Source: Candidatus Babeliales bacterium
GTDB lineage: Bacteria > Babelota > Babeliae > Babelales > Vermiphilaceae
Assembly: GCA_035944115.1 (NCBI GenBank)
Contig: DASZBJ010000038.1
Location: 42,207-106,206, forward strand
Direction of reading: 5' to 3'
DNA length: 64,000 bases
Part shown: one piece after another, positions 27,205 through 35,494 of the stretch
Layout: every line of letters starts with the position of its first letter
Position numbering within the stretch: the stretch's first letter is position 1
Position numbers and translations under genes: made by a program
Notes under the pieces: model-generated
Databases searched by the model: none
What the model was told of the DNA's origin: nothing
Seen by the model: the letters and a program-made list of their open reading frames with translations, nothing else

Positions 27205-27618
27205 ATGTTAAAGAAAATGTTAATGGCTAGTTTAGTGTCTGTAATGGCTTTATCTAGCTCGTCAAGTTTTGCAGGATGGAGAAATGGTGAAAAAGCGGGA
27301 TGCGGTCCATGCGCTAAACCAGTAACAACATGTGAAAAGTTTTATGAGCCTCAACCGGACAAATGTCATGAAGTTTGCAAAAAACAGCCACCAGTATACA
27401 GAGAAGTTTGTGTACCACAGCCGGACAAATGCCATACAGTTTGTGACAAACAACCAGACATATACGAAACAGTTTGCGTAAAACAACCAGACATATGCAC
27501 AGAAAAATGCACAACGGTTACTGAAAAAACAAGACGGTGCAAAACTCCTTGCAAAAAAACTTGCCCTAAACCATGTGCTAAGAAACGTTGCGATACAACA
27601 CGTCGTAACCGTGACTAA
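27205..27618 (+). CDS. Exported cysteine-rich repeat protein
   Basis: 137 residues from the ATG at 27205, with AAGGAGAT upstream. Signal peptide about 1-24 (SSFA|GW). The mature part holds about 20 cysteines in three imperfect repeats of roughly 21 residues, patterned QPDKCHxVCxKQPxxYxxVC, then a Lys/Arg/Cys-rich tail (CKTPCKKTCPKPCAKKRC). The spacing suggests disulfide cross-linking or metal binding; the protein is strongly basic at its end. No family is recognised. The next gene has a nearly identical signal peptide. Possibly an envelope-stabilising protein by analogy with chlamydial cysteine-rich proteins, or a secreted peptide. Confidence 0.75.
   Translation: MLKKMLMASLVSVMALSSSSSFAGWRNGEKAGCGPCAKPVTTCEKFYEPQPDKCHEVCKKQPPVYREVCVPQPDKCHTVCDKQPDIYETVCVKQPDICTEKCTTVTEKTRRCKTPCKKTCPKPCAKKRCDTTRRNRD
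27346..27510 (+). repeat. In-frame tandem repeat, about 63 bp
   Basis: Two full copies and one partial copy of a unit starting CA(A/G)CCGGACAAATG or its variant CAACCAGACATATG. It encodes the QPDKC...VC repeats of the cysteine-rich protein. Confidence 0.7.
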
Positions 27619-27652
27619 TGTTACAATACTCTTATTAAGTTAAGGAGGTATT

Positions 27653-27865
27653 ATGTTAAAGAAAATGTTAATGACTAGTTTAGTAGCTGTAATGGCTTTT
27701 GCTAGCACACCAAGTTTTGCAGGTGGATGTCGCCCATGTGTGCGTAAACCACGATGCGAAAAAGTTTGCAAAGCAAAACCTGCATGCCCGCCAAAAAAGA
27801 AATGCAAAAAAGCTTGTGTGCGCAAAGCGTGTGCTACAAGACGTTGCAATCGTGGCGGATGCTAA
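27653..27865 (+). CDS. Small exported cysteine-rich basic peptide
   Basis: 70 residues, with AAGGAGG a few bases upstream of the ATG. Signal peptide MLKKMLMTSLVAVMAFASTPSFA matches that of the preceding gene almost base for base, so the leaders are duplicates. The mature peptide (about 47 residues) has 11 cysteines and many Lys/Arg (GGCRPCVRKPRCEKVCKAK...). It resembles defensin- or metallothionein-like peptides in composition only. It is cotranscribed with the larger cysteine-rich gene (34-bp gap) and ends at a strong terminator. Confidence 0.75.
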   Translation: MLKKMLMTSLVAVMAFASTPSFAGGCRPCVRKPRCEKVCKAKPACPPKKKCKKACVRKACATRRCNRGGC

Positions 27866-27887
27866 AAATATCCTTTTTTTATTTTGA

Positions 27888-27933
27888 AAATAAAGAGCGC
27901 ATAACTTAAATGGTATGCGTTCTTTATTTTTTT
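27888..27933 (+). terminator. Terminator after the cysteine-rich genes
   Basis: AAATAAAGAGCGCATA (27888-27903) pairs with TATGCGTTCTTTATTT (27914-27929) with one G-T pair, followed by TTTT. Convergent with the ABC ATPase gene, so probably bidirectional. Confidence 0.85.
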
Positions 27934-27964
27934 AAATATTCTATTTTGGGTTGATTATAGGTAA

Positions 27965-28651
27965 TCAACCTGTTTTTGTATCATCGGTTATTGTTCCATC
28001 GAGCAATGTTATAATGCGATTTGCATGCTTGGTTAGTGTTGCATTATGAGTTACCATAACAATGGTGCAATTATTGTTATTATTAAGATCGGTCAATAAT
28101 TTCATAACTTGTAGGCCAGCCTTTGAATCAAGATTACCGGTCGGTTCATCCGCAAGAATAATAGCAGGATTATTGATAAGGGCTCGCGCAATAGCAACCC
28201 GCTGTTGCTGCCCACCAGAAAGTTGATAAGGAAAGCGATATGCAAGATCTTTAAGCCCAACGGCTTCAAGTTGGGCAAGAGCATTTATACGTGCAGAGGG
28301 TTCTGAAAATCCTGCGTATAATTGAGGGAGAGCTACATTATCTACTGCAGTTAAGTCGGGCAACAAATTAAATTGTTGAAAAATAAAGCCGATTGTTTTG
28401 TTTCGTATAGCAGCAAGTTGATTTGGATTCATGCGAGATACATCTGTTTGATCAATGGAATAAGTCCCACTTGAAGGCATATCTAGGCAGCCTAGAATAT
28501 TAATGAGGGTTGATTTGCCGGATCCGGAAGGCCCTGCAAGCGTTATAAATTCTCCTGGTTCGATGGAAAACGAGATGTTGCGCAAGATTGGTATAACACT
28601 TTTATCTATTATTACTTGTTTGCAGATATTTTCTGTTTTAAGAAATGCCAT
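27965..28651 (-). CDS. ABC transporter ATP-binding protein, MacB/LolD type
   Basis: 228 residues from the ATG at 28651, which has AAGAAGG eight bases upstream; the longer frame to 28681 overlaps the permease. Walker [11 protein letters not shown]-loop FQQFNLLP, signature [15 protein letters not shown], Walker [13 protein letters not shown] and the switch His in VTHN are all intact. The [12 protein letters not shown] and EPTGNLDS patterns are those of the LolD/MacB/FtsE group. It powers the permease encoded just upstream; MacB is split into two polypeptides here. Last gene of the tolC-macA-permease-ATPase operon. Confidence 0.93.
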   Translation of the reverse strand: MAFLKTENICKQVIIDKSVIPILRNISFSIEPGEFITLAGPSGSGKSTLINILGCLDMPSSGTYSIDQTDVSRMNPNQLAAIRNKTIGFIFQQFNLLPDLTAVDNVALPQLYAGFSEPSARINALAQLEAVGLKDLAYRFPYQLSGGQQQRVAIARALINNPAIILADEPTGNLDSKAGLQVMKLLTDLNNNNNCTIVMVTHNATLTKHANRIITLLDGTITDDTKTG

Positions 28652-28655
28652 CTTA

Positions 28656-29906
28656 TTACCTTCTTTTACCAAGTAATGCATCGGCAGGATTCATTAATGA
28701 TGCTTGATGTGCAGGCTGGTAACCAAAAAATAAGCCTATGAGTGTCGTAGTCCATAGAGCGATGATGATAGGGTATATCTCTAATTTAGTGGGGACATGC
28801 ATAGTGTGACTGAGGACCAGTTGTATGATAATGCCAAGAATGACACCAAATAATGCGCCAAACAGACAAAGCATAATCGCTTCAATAAGAAATTGTAATT
28901 GAATCATTTGTTGCGTGGCTCCTAAAGCCAATTTGATGCCGATTTCTCGTGTGCGTTCACGAACTGATAGTAGCATAATATTCATAACACCAATTCCACC
29001 AACAAATAACGCAAGTAATCCGGCAATAAAACCAAAAATCCTTATCATATTTGATGTTTTATTTGTAGATTTGGCAAGAGCGGTGTGATCTAAAATGGTA
29101 AAATCATCAGGGATGTCGGGAGTTTTTTTGTGTAGCGTTTGTAAAATTTGTTTAATTTTTCTTGTGATTGTCTTGTTGTTGTTCTGTTTTTGATTGACTT
29201 GTAGTGCAATAAAATTAAGATTTCCCTTTCTAACCCCTGCTTTTTGGGCATAAATTTGCGCAGTAGTAGAGGGTATAAATGCATCGTTGTTAGGATCGCT
29301 GAGCCCTGCAAGGTGAGCAATTGGATTCATTATACCAATAACCGTAAATAGCTTGTTAAATATGCGGATTGTTGCACCGATTGAATGCGCGTTGCCAAAG
29401 AGCTTGTGATTAAGTGAATATCCCAAAACCACGACTGGTTCATATTGTTCTATGTGCTGTTGTGTAAAAAAAGCTCCTTTTTGAAGCGTTAGATTTTTAA
29501 TGTTAAAAATTGCAGGATCTGCACCAATGATTTGTTGGATTATGATATTTCGCCCCTGTTCTATTGTTGTATTCGTTATATACCCTCGAGAAATTGCTAG
29601 GATATCCTGCGATAGTAGTTGTTGTAGTGCTTGAAAATCAGCCTCTGTTAATGTTGTATTATTTGTAGCAATATCATTCAATGATATTGCTCCCCGTTGT
29701 GTTATATTATCAGGAACAATAACTAAACCCCCTTCTGATAAAGCTGTTAATTCAGTGTGTGTAGTTTGTTCGATGCCATTGCTGATTGAAACAGTTACAA
29801 TAACTACCGCAATGCCAATGCTAATTCCTAGTGTTGTCAGTAATGATTGTACGGCATGGGTGCGTATGGTGTGGTATGCGTGTTTAATAAGAATATGCAT
29901 ATTCAT
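28656..29906 (-). CDS. ABC transporter permease, MacB/FtsX type
   Basis: 416 residues. One N-terminal membrane helix (about 20-40) is followed by a large periplasmic MacB_PCD domain and three C-terminal helices of the FtsX domain. The segment GVMNIMLLSVRERTREIGIKLALGAT is diagnostic. The ending PADALLGKRR is typical of the family (PxxALR). It pairs with the ATPase and with the MacA-like adaptor. MacB-type systems do not transport across the inner membrane; they push substrates from the periplasm through TolC. Substrate unknown. Confidence 0.93.
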   Translation of the reverse strand: MNMHILIKHAYHTIRTHAVQSLLTTLGISIGIAVVIVTVSISNGIEQTTHTELTALSEGGLVIVPDNITQRGAISLNDIATNNTTLTEADFQALQQLLSQDILAISRGYITNTTIEQGRNIIIQQIIGADPAIFNIKNLTLQKGAFFTQQHIEQYEPVVVLGYSLNHKLFGNAHSIGATIRIFNKLFTVIGIMNPIAHLAGLSDPNNDAFIPSTTAQIYAQKAGVRKGNLNFIALQVNQKQNNNKTITRKIKQILQTLHKKTPDIPDDFTILDHTALAKSTNKTSNMIRIFGFIAGLLALFVGGIGVMNIMLLSVRERTREIGIKLALGATQQMIQLQFLIEAIMLCLFGALFGVILGIIIQLVLSHTMHVPTKLEIYPIIIALWTTTLIGLFFGYQPAHQASLMNPADALLGKRR

Positions 29907-29920
29907 GTTGTTTCCTTTTT

Positions 29921-31090
29921 CTAATATCTACTGTTTAGATTTTGTTGTATAACGTCCATGACTATATCCGCTTGAGCATCAATTCCAGAAGTAATTTGGG
30001 CGGATAAAATATTTTGTGTACCAATAGTGACTGCTTTTTCATAAAATGCATGATCTTTATATATCCAAAGATATTTAACCTTTTTCAAGGAATTATTTTG
30101 TTGTTTACTATCATCATCTATTGTATGAACTGAGTATTGTAGCTTTGCTGCAATATCTTTAATCATAGATTGAGATATAGCAAAAGCATACTGTGGTACA
30201 GTTACTGCATTTTCAGTGGAGGCTAAAATGATATGCGCATTGGTACTCATACCAAGTCGGAATAGTTTTTCAGAATTATCAACTGGTACGATTGCAGTAT
30301 AACTAACCATGCCACCAGATTTAATAGGAGCGTTGCCGATTGAGGTTATAGTTCCTTTGATGATTTGATGAGGCAGTGCGTCAAAAGAAAGCGTTACCGG
30401 AGTGCCAATAGTGACGTTGCCAATATATGGTTCATCAATTTCCAACTGCGCTTCCATAGATGAATTTTTTGCGAGAGAGTAGAGAATAGTTGCGGGAGAT
30501 GAATTGGTAACAGTTTCACTTTCAGTTGAGTTTTTTGTAAGTATGAATCCATTTTCTGGAGCAATGATTTTTTTGTTATCAAAAAGGAGAACTATTTGTT
30601 GATGATTGGCCTGTTTTGCTTCAACATTTGCTTGCGCCACTTTATAATCCCGTTCTATTTGTTCAAATGCATCCTGTGAAATATAACCATTTTCATACAA
30701 AACTTGCTGGCGTGTATAATATGATTTTTGATATGCAAGCAGAGCCTTTAGTCGTTTAAGCTCTGCAGCGCTTTGTAGAACTTCAGTATCACTTTTACCA
30801 TCATCAATATCGGCAAGAAGATCTCCCTTTTTTACATGTGCGCCTTCTTGATAATACATTTTTAAAATAGTGCCAGGAATTTTACTACCTATTTTAAGAA
30901 GGTCAGTCACTTCTAATTTTCCTCGTGCACGAATTTCATTGGTTATAGTTGTTATTAATGGTTTTTCTGTACTGAAAAGTTCATGAGTTTTTTTTGTAGG
31001 AAGAAACTCATGAATTGAAAAACCAAGAAGTAGCATAAAGCTACATAAAAAGCAGGTATATATTATTTTATTCATTATCGTATTTATCAT
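29921..31090 (-). CDS. Periplasmic adaptor protein, MacA/HlyD family
   Basis: 389 residues from the ATG at 31090, with AGGA eight bases upstream and 11 bp after the tolC-like stop. An N-terminal signal anchor (about 5-28) leads into a biotinyl-lipoyl-like half motif (VTDLLKIGSKIPGTILKMYYQEGAHVKKGDLLADID). A coiled-coil hairpin (about 100-165), the second lipoyl half (IIAPENGFILTKNSTESETV) and a beta-barrel domain follow. It bridges the inner-membrane MacB-type permease and TolC. Confidence 0.9.
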   Translation of the reverse strand: MINTIMNKIIYTCFLCSFMLLLGFSIHEFLPTKKTHELFSTEKPLITTITNEIRARGKLEVTDLLKIGSKIPGTILKMYYQEGAHVKKGDLLADIDDGKSDTEVLQSAAELKRLKALLAYQKSYYTRQQVLYENGYISQDAFEQIERDYKVAQANVEAKQANHQQIVLLFDNKKIIAPENGFILTKNSTESETVTNSSPATILYSLAKNSSMEAQLEIDEPYIGNVTIGTPVTLSFDALPHQIIKGTITSIGNAPIKSGGMVSYTAIVPVDNSEKLFRLGMSTNAHIILASTENAVTVPQYAFAISQSMIKDIAAKLQYSVHTIDDDSKQQNNSLKKVKYLWIYKDHAFYEKAVTIGTQNILSAQITSGIDAQADIVMDVIQQNLNSRY

Positions 31091-31100
31091 AGATGTATTC

Positions 31101-32465
31101 CTATATATAGTGTGATGGATAGCCAGATACAAATAATAGCTCTCTATATTTTTTTGCTGTTGCAACTTCAATATTGATGAAGTTGAATCGTGCATTTGCC
31201 CAATCGAGGTCGACTTGTGCTTGTTCTAAAGATGATAATAATCCTGTTTCAAACTCTATCTGTTTTCGTTTGTACTTGGTCTGTGCATCAAGTAGCGCTG
31301 TTTTTTGTGCATTCCTTTGTTCCAGTAGTTGTTGTAAATCATAGTATGTCGTTTGTACTTCATTGGTGATGGATACCTGCAATGCTCGTTTTTCTGACTG
31401 CGCGGCAAGTATTTGCGCATTTGCTTGATCAGCTTTAAAAGCATTGGTACCACCGTCAAAATTCCAGGTTATGTTGGTAAATACTCCCCAGGCTACTTTG
31501 TCAAAACGGGATATAAACAGCTTGCCATGATCATGGCTGTTTTTTGCCACTTGTACTGATAGTGAAACGGTGGGTATGTACGATTTTTTTAATAAACTTT
31601 GCTCCATGCATGAGATTTTAATGTGTACATCTTGTATAGCAAGGCTACTGCGATTCTTATAAGCGAGTTCAAGATAATGCTCTACAGGATGTTGTTGCGC
31701 CTGCTCAATAGCAGTGGCGATAAAATCATGGGTAGCGTAGTCATCAGGTTGGTATGCGGTAGGACTTTCGATAAAACTGTTTAATGTGTCTAATGTTTGT
31801 TGCACCTGTTCGTGATAGTTTTCAATTGTTGCACCGCTTTGTTTAAATGCAGCACATTGGCCGCTCCATTGGGTAATATCAATAAGACCAATGTTTTTTG
31901 ATTCTTTTGCATTGTTTATGGAAAAAATTGATGCATTATCTAGTGCTGCAATAGTTTTTTCTTTTTGTTTGAGAGCCCAGGAATTAAGCGCTGTTTGCTC
32001 GACTTCAAACCGTATTCTCTTTTTATGGCTTTCTTTATGGAGCTGTGCGATATCGATTTTTTGTTTTGAAATTTTATAATGAGCATAAGGTCCTGCAAAA
32101 TCGAGTAATAAAAGATCGCAACTGAGATTAAAGATTTTGTTGGTCTTAGTTAAAGCTGTTGTGGGGCTAAATAAGTTACTTGAAAAAACGTTAGGAAATT
32201 TAGTGAATGATATTTCTGTACTGATATGTGGAAGATATCCAGAAAGATCGACTGCGAGTTGTTTATGCGCAGCGTCGATAGTGTAATCAAGGGCTTGCAG
32301 GCTGGAACGGTAGTTATATGCAGTTGCAACTGTTTCTGGAATTGAGCTACTACGTAGATGATTTTGCGGAGAAAGAGCAGCATCCATCTTTGCTGTGTAT
32401 AAAAAAAATGATATACATGCGGCAAATGAAACGCAGCGGTATATGTTTTTTAATACAAAATTCAT
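31101..32465 (-). CDS. TolC-like outer-membrane efflux protein
   Basis: 454 residues from the ATG at 32465, with GGAG upstream. A signal peptide (about 1-30) is followed by two OEP repeats with long helical coiled-coil stretches and the AYKNRSSLAIQDVHIKISCMEQSLLKKSYIPTVSL segment typical of the second half. The C-terminal segment ...QAQVDLDWANARFNFINIEVATAKKYRELL is characteristic. It forms the trimeric exit duct. It is first in the operon, followed directly by the adaptor, permease and ATPase, so this locus encodes a whole tripartite pump. Confidence 0.9.
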   Translation of the reverse strand: MNFVLKNIYRCVSFAACISFFLYTAKMDAALSPQNHLRSSSIPETVATAYNYRSSLQALDYTIDAAHKQLAVDLSGYLPHISTEISFTKFPNVFSSNLFSPTTALTKTNKIFNLSCDLLLLDFAGPYAHYKISKQKIDIAQLHKESHKKRIRFEVEQTALNSWALKQKEKTIAALDNASIFSINNAKESKNIGLIDITQWSGQCAAFKQSGATIENYHEQVQQTLDTLNSFIESPTAYQPDDYATHDFIATAIEQAQQHPVEHYLELAYKNRSSLAIQDVHIKISCMEQSLLKKSYIPTVSLSVQVAKNSHDHGKLFISRFDKVAWGVFTNITWNFDGGTNAFKADQANAQILAAQSEKRALQVSITNEVQTTYYDLQQLLEQRNAQKTALLDAQTKYKRKQIEFETGLLSSLEQAQVDLDWANARFNFINIEVATAKKYRELLFVSGYPSHYI

Positions 32466-32549
32466 TAACACTCTCCGTATGGGATTTAAATTAAAGCTAT
32501 CATAAGGAATGTAGAGAGTGATTTGCAACGATATAAAAAGATTTATTGA

Positions 32550-33638
32550 TTATAATAGGATGTTTGCTGGTTGACCATCGATAATTGCAGTATTAATTTT
32601 TATAGCCCAACCATCACACATTCTATTTTTAGCGATTTGAAATTCTTCGGCTAGTACAGGATCGGTGGTGGTTAAGCGAACTCGTTTCCCGTCAATTATA
32701 ACAAAAGGATCGATCCCTCTAAATTTACTGGTAACCAAAAGATTTGCTTCTTGTTTAGTGCCAACAAGATTGTGATAATCAGATGCATGTAAAATCATAT
32801 GCATATTTTTTCGAATCAGATGGTCATTGGAATCTAATAAACAATTCCATATTTCTTGATCTACACCAAAACGAATATCATCCATGTGTATGATCTGTAT
32901 ATCGAGGCCTCTTAAAATTGCTTCAGCAAGCCACATTGAATGTACATAATTTGTTGCGCTTCCCCAACAATCTTGAGACATAAAAAGAGAAAACCGTACC
33001 AGTTTTTTGAGTAATTCATAATCATTGCTGATCCACTGGCCGTCGATGAATTTGATTTCATAAAACATGCGTGCCGCTTCTTGATAGGTAATAAATCCTT
33101 GATAAAAAGCCCCTTGTAGGTTGTAATCAATTCTATCAGCGCAGAGTGTTGGTAAAGGTTGTTCTAGAGCAGGAAATAGTTCTTTTTTCGGTAAAACATC
33201 TTCAATGGTGTAGCCATACTTGTGTAAAATTTCACTCAAGCCACTCCGTTCAAGATAATTGCCGTGCGTAAGAGTCTGGTAATCTTCTTCTTGGTGTTGT
33301 CGTTTGAAAATCCAATCGCCTACATGTGAAAAAACGGTATGTGAAACATCATGCAGGAGCCCTGCTATTTGTTCTTCTAAGCAGCAATTATTTATGCGAA
33401 GCAAGAAAAAAACACCGAGCGAATGATCATAGCGGGTATAATTTTCACAATGTGTTGTGTAGTAACTAACGCCATATTGATGAATGCCTTTCAGTCGTTG
33501 AAAAGCTGGACTTGTTATTAACTCTAAAAGAACGGGTTCTTGTACATCAACAGGTCCATAGAACGTTTCTATCGTATCGGCAACAATAGGATTATAAATC
33601 AAGAAAAAAAGGATAAGTTTTTTTGTAAAGTGTAGCAT
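32550..33638 (-). CDS. Exported HD-domain phosphohydrolase
   Basis: 362 residues from the ATG at 33638 (a TTG at 33650 is also in frame). Residues 1-20 look like a signal peptide (HFTKKLILFFLIYNPIVA|DT). The rest is an HD domain of the SAMHD1/YdhJ-like group: TSPAFQRLKGIHQYG, His in TRYDHSLGVFFL, the HD pair in GLLHDVSHTVFSH, and the final Asp in CADRIDYNLQG. Related enzymes hydrolyse dNTPs or other phosphates and are cytoplasmic, so export is unusual. It starts 15 bp after the Rpn nuclease stop, in the same direction. Confidence 0.8.
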   Translation of the reverse strand: MLHFTKKLILFFLIYNPIVADTIETFYGPVDVQEPVLLELITSPAFQRLKGIHQYGVSYYTTHCENYTRYDHSLGVFFLLRINNCCLEEQIAGLLHDVSHTVFSHVGDWIFKRQHQEEDYQTLTHGNYLERSGLSEILHKYGYTIEDVLPKKELFPALEQPLPTLCADRIDYNLQGAFYQGFITYQEAARMFYEIKFIDGQWISNDYELLKKLVRFSLFMSQDCWGSATNYVHSMWLAEAILRGLDIQIIHMDDIRFGVDQEIWNCLLDSNDHLIRKNMHMILHASDYHNLVGTKQEANLLVTSKFRGIDPFVIIDGKRVRLTTTDPVLAEEFQIAKNRMCDGWAIKINTAIIDGQPANILL

Positions 33639-33652
33639 AGCATGTACCAATT

Positions 33653-34489
33653 TTATTTGTTTTTATTTTTAAGTTTTTTTATTTGCTCTACGCTAAGACC
33701 TGTTTTTGTAGCAATGGTTGAAATATCTAAAATATCTAAAAGATTTTTAGCTATTTCTAAAGCCTTTTTTTCTTCAGCTTTTTCTTCGGCATATTGTATT
33801 TTTCCTGCATAAGAACGCCTTTCATCTAAATAACGATCATACGCTTCTAGTTCTGCTAGTGACCAATTGCCTCGCTCAAGCACGTCAAAAGCTTCTTTAA
33901 TTTCAGGGTTTTTTAATGAAGAAGGAATTTTTTGCAATGTTGCCGCATGTTTAAAGAAATAAATCCATTTATCAATGATAGAACTATCCTCATCTACTTC
34001 TTTATTAAATTTTTTAAGCTCAATAAAATGAAACTCTAAATGTTTCAGTTCATGTGCATGGGTTTTACTATCTAAAATAAAATGATGACTAACATAATGA
34101 GGGTTGTTGTTAAAAAGTGCGAAATCAAGCACACCAATAAAAATAACCGGCACTAACTCTTCATAGTTTTCTTTTTTTGCAAGTTGCCTGCTTAATGCGA
34201 TAGAACTGTAATATTGAGCTCTAAGGGCATAATGTTTTTGCGTGTCGACTTGCATTTCAATAATATATTGATGTCCTTTCTGATCAGTACAGCGTACATC
34301 AACGATGCTCATTTTGGCTTCACGCATTTCGGGAAGATTATTAGGGTCATTCAAAGTAACATCAATAATTTTATTTCCTTCGGTTCGCTCTAATACACTA
34401 TTTAAAAAACTGATCAAAATATCTTTATGAGCCATATTGGCAAACAGTTTTTTAAATCCTATATCACTGGTTGGATCCATAAAAATCAT
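33653..34489 (-). CDS. Rpn/PD-(D/E)XK-family nuclease
   Basis: 278 residues. It opens with DPTSDIGFKKLFANMAHKDILISFLN, the hallmark of the Rpn (recombination-promoting nuclease, TIGR01784-type) family. The nuclease core reads MSIVDVRCTDQKGHQYIIEMQV, giving the Asp and Glu-x-Gln of a PD-(D/E)XK site. The C-terminal third is a charged helical stretch plus a small helix-turn-helix-like tail (STIATKTGLSVEQIKKL). These proteins are often labelled as transposases and spread by transfer; some nick DNA. AAGGA lies 8 bases before the ATG. No inverted repeats flank it. Confidence 0.88.
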   Translation of the reverse strand: MIFMDPTSDIGFKKLFANMAHKDILISFLNSVLERTEGNKIIDVTLNDPNNLPEMREAKMSIVDVRCTDQKGHQYIIEMQVDTQKHYALRAQYYSSIALSRQLAKKENYEELVPVIFIGVLDFALFNNNPHYVSHHFILDSKTHAHELKHLEFHFIELKKFNKEVDEDSSIIDKWIYFFKHAATLQKIPSSLKNPEIKEAFDVLERGNWSLAELEAYDRYLDERRSYAGKIQYAEEKAEEKKALEIAKNLLDILDISTIATKTGLSVEQIKKLKNKNK

Positions 34490-34637
34490 AGTTTTATCCT
34501 TAAAGTAGAAATCTGTATTAATAAGCGTATCATTTTTTATTTTGGTTTCACTTTTTAATATGAATTTATCGTTTTAGGAAAATAAAAATATAGGATGTAC
34601 ACACTAACTATGTACACCCCATTTTTTTAAACATTAA

Positions 34638-35477
34638 TCACCAATTCAGATCTTGTTCATACCCAAGATCAATAAGTAATTGCCCTGCTACTTCTTTAAA
34701 TAATCGTTTATGTTCATCGGTAAAATATTCTTTCCATCCACCAATTTGTCCTTGTCGGAATGTATGACTTAAGTTAGGGCCAAAAAGAGACTCGGCAACT
34801 ATTTTTAATTCTTCATCAGAGCGAGTTAATTCTAGATGACGAGCTATTGCATGTACCGTTTCAAGTTGTTTTTCATCAGATCCTCCGCCACGAGAACCAA
34901 CTAAATCTTCAAATCGTATATTAAGGATTCCAGGATATTGCATCCATGGTAAATACCGTTGATAGAGTTCATTGATGTTGTGGTTAACGATAGGACGTTC
35001 ACCATATAAAGCTCCTTGAGTAATCAAGTCGGTAATGGCATCGTGTACATCGATTGTGGTGTTGTAGATTTTCATGTAATAAAAAATGAAAGAAATGATT
35101 TGGTCGCGCGGGTCTCTATACATAAAAAATAGCTTTGATTTGTTTTTTTCAAGAGCAGTCGCGATGGCAGGATCATACAACAAATGCATCCACCAGAATG
35201 CATTAGCCGGCAGATTCATGAGAGCATTGAGATGTTTTTCTGAATCTATCAGGAAATATTTACTCAATCGTTCTTTTTCAGTCAGGGTGATTGAACTGAC
35301 ATTATAGATTGGTTTTCTATTGGTGAGTAATTGAATGCATTTATTTCCAAGGTTAGTGCCGCATTTTAATATGGAAACTTGCAGCATCTGTTGATGTTGA
35401 GATTTTGCAAATGAGAGTGAAGCACAAAGGAGCAAGGCGCTAGATAAAAGAATTGAAAGTATATACGTTTTTTTCAT
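34638..35477 (-). CDS. Exported sulfotransferase-like protein, copy 1
   Basis: 279 residues with signal peptide 1-24 (SLSFA|KS). The sulfotransferase (Sulfotransfer_1) motifs are a PAPS 5'-phosphosulfate loop, LKCGTNLGNK (Pro of the usual PKxGT replaced by Leu), the 3'-phosphate site YRDPRDQIISFIFYY, IRFEDLVGSRGGG, and the C-terminal RQGQIGGWKEYFT. Such enzymes move sulfate from PAPS to a hydroxyl or amine. PAPS is not available in the periplasm, so export suggests action in a host compartment or another cofactor. It is a tandem paralogue of the next gene, with an 18-bp gap. Confidence 0.85.
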   Translation of the reverse strand: MKKTYILSILLSSALLLCASLSFAKSQHQQMLQVSILKCGTNLGNKCIQLLTNRKPIYNVSSITLTEKERLSKYFLIDSEKHLNALMNLPANAFWWMHLLYDPAIATALEKNKSKLFFMYRDPRDQIISFIFYYMKIYNTTIDVHDAITDLITQGALYGERPIVNHNINELYQRYLPWMQYPGILNIRFEDLVGSRGGGSDEKQLETVHAIARHLELTRSDEELKIVAESLFGPNLSHTFRQGQIGGWKEYFTDEHKRLFKEVAGQLLIDLGYEQDLNW

Positions 35478-35494
35478 AGTATTCCTTAAGGTTG

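Noticed and set aside
27262..27554. Three minus-strand frames opposite the cysteine-rich gene
   Set aside because: They are antisense shadows of the 63-bp repeat; the plus-strand frame has a signal peptide and ribosome site.
33653..34489. Intact transposon around the Rpn-type gene
   Set aside because: No inverted repeats or target duplications seen at its flanks; the family name is a historical label for a nuclease.
34592..34618. TGTACAC-containing hairpin after the first sulfotransferase gene
   Set aside because: The arms are mostly a direct repeat of a self-complementary hexamer with imperfect flanks; too weak to call a terminator.
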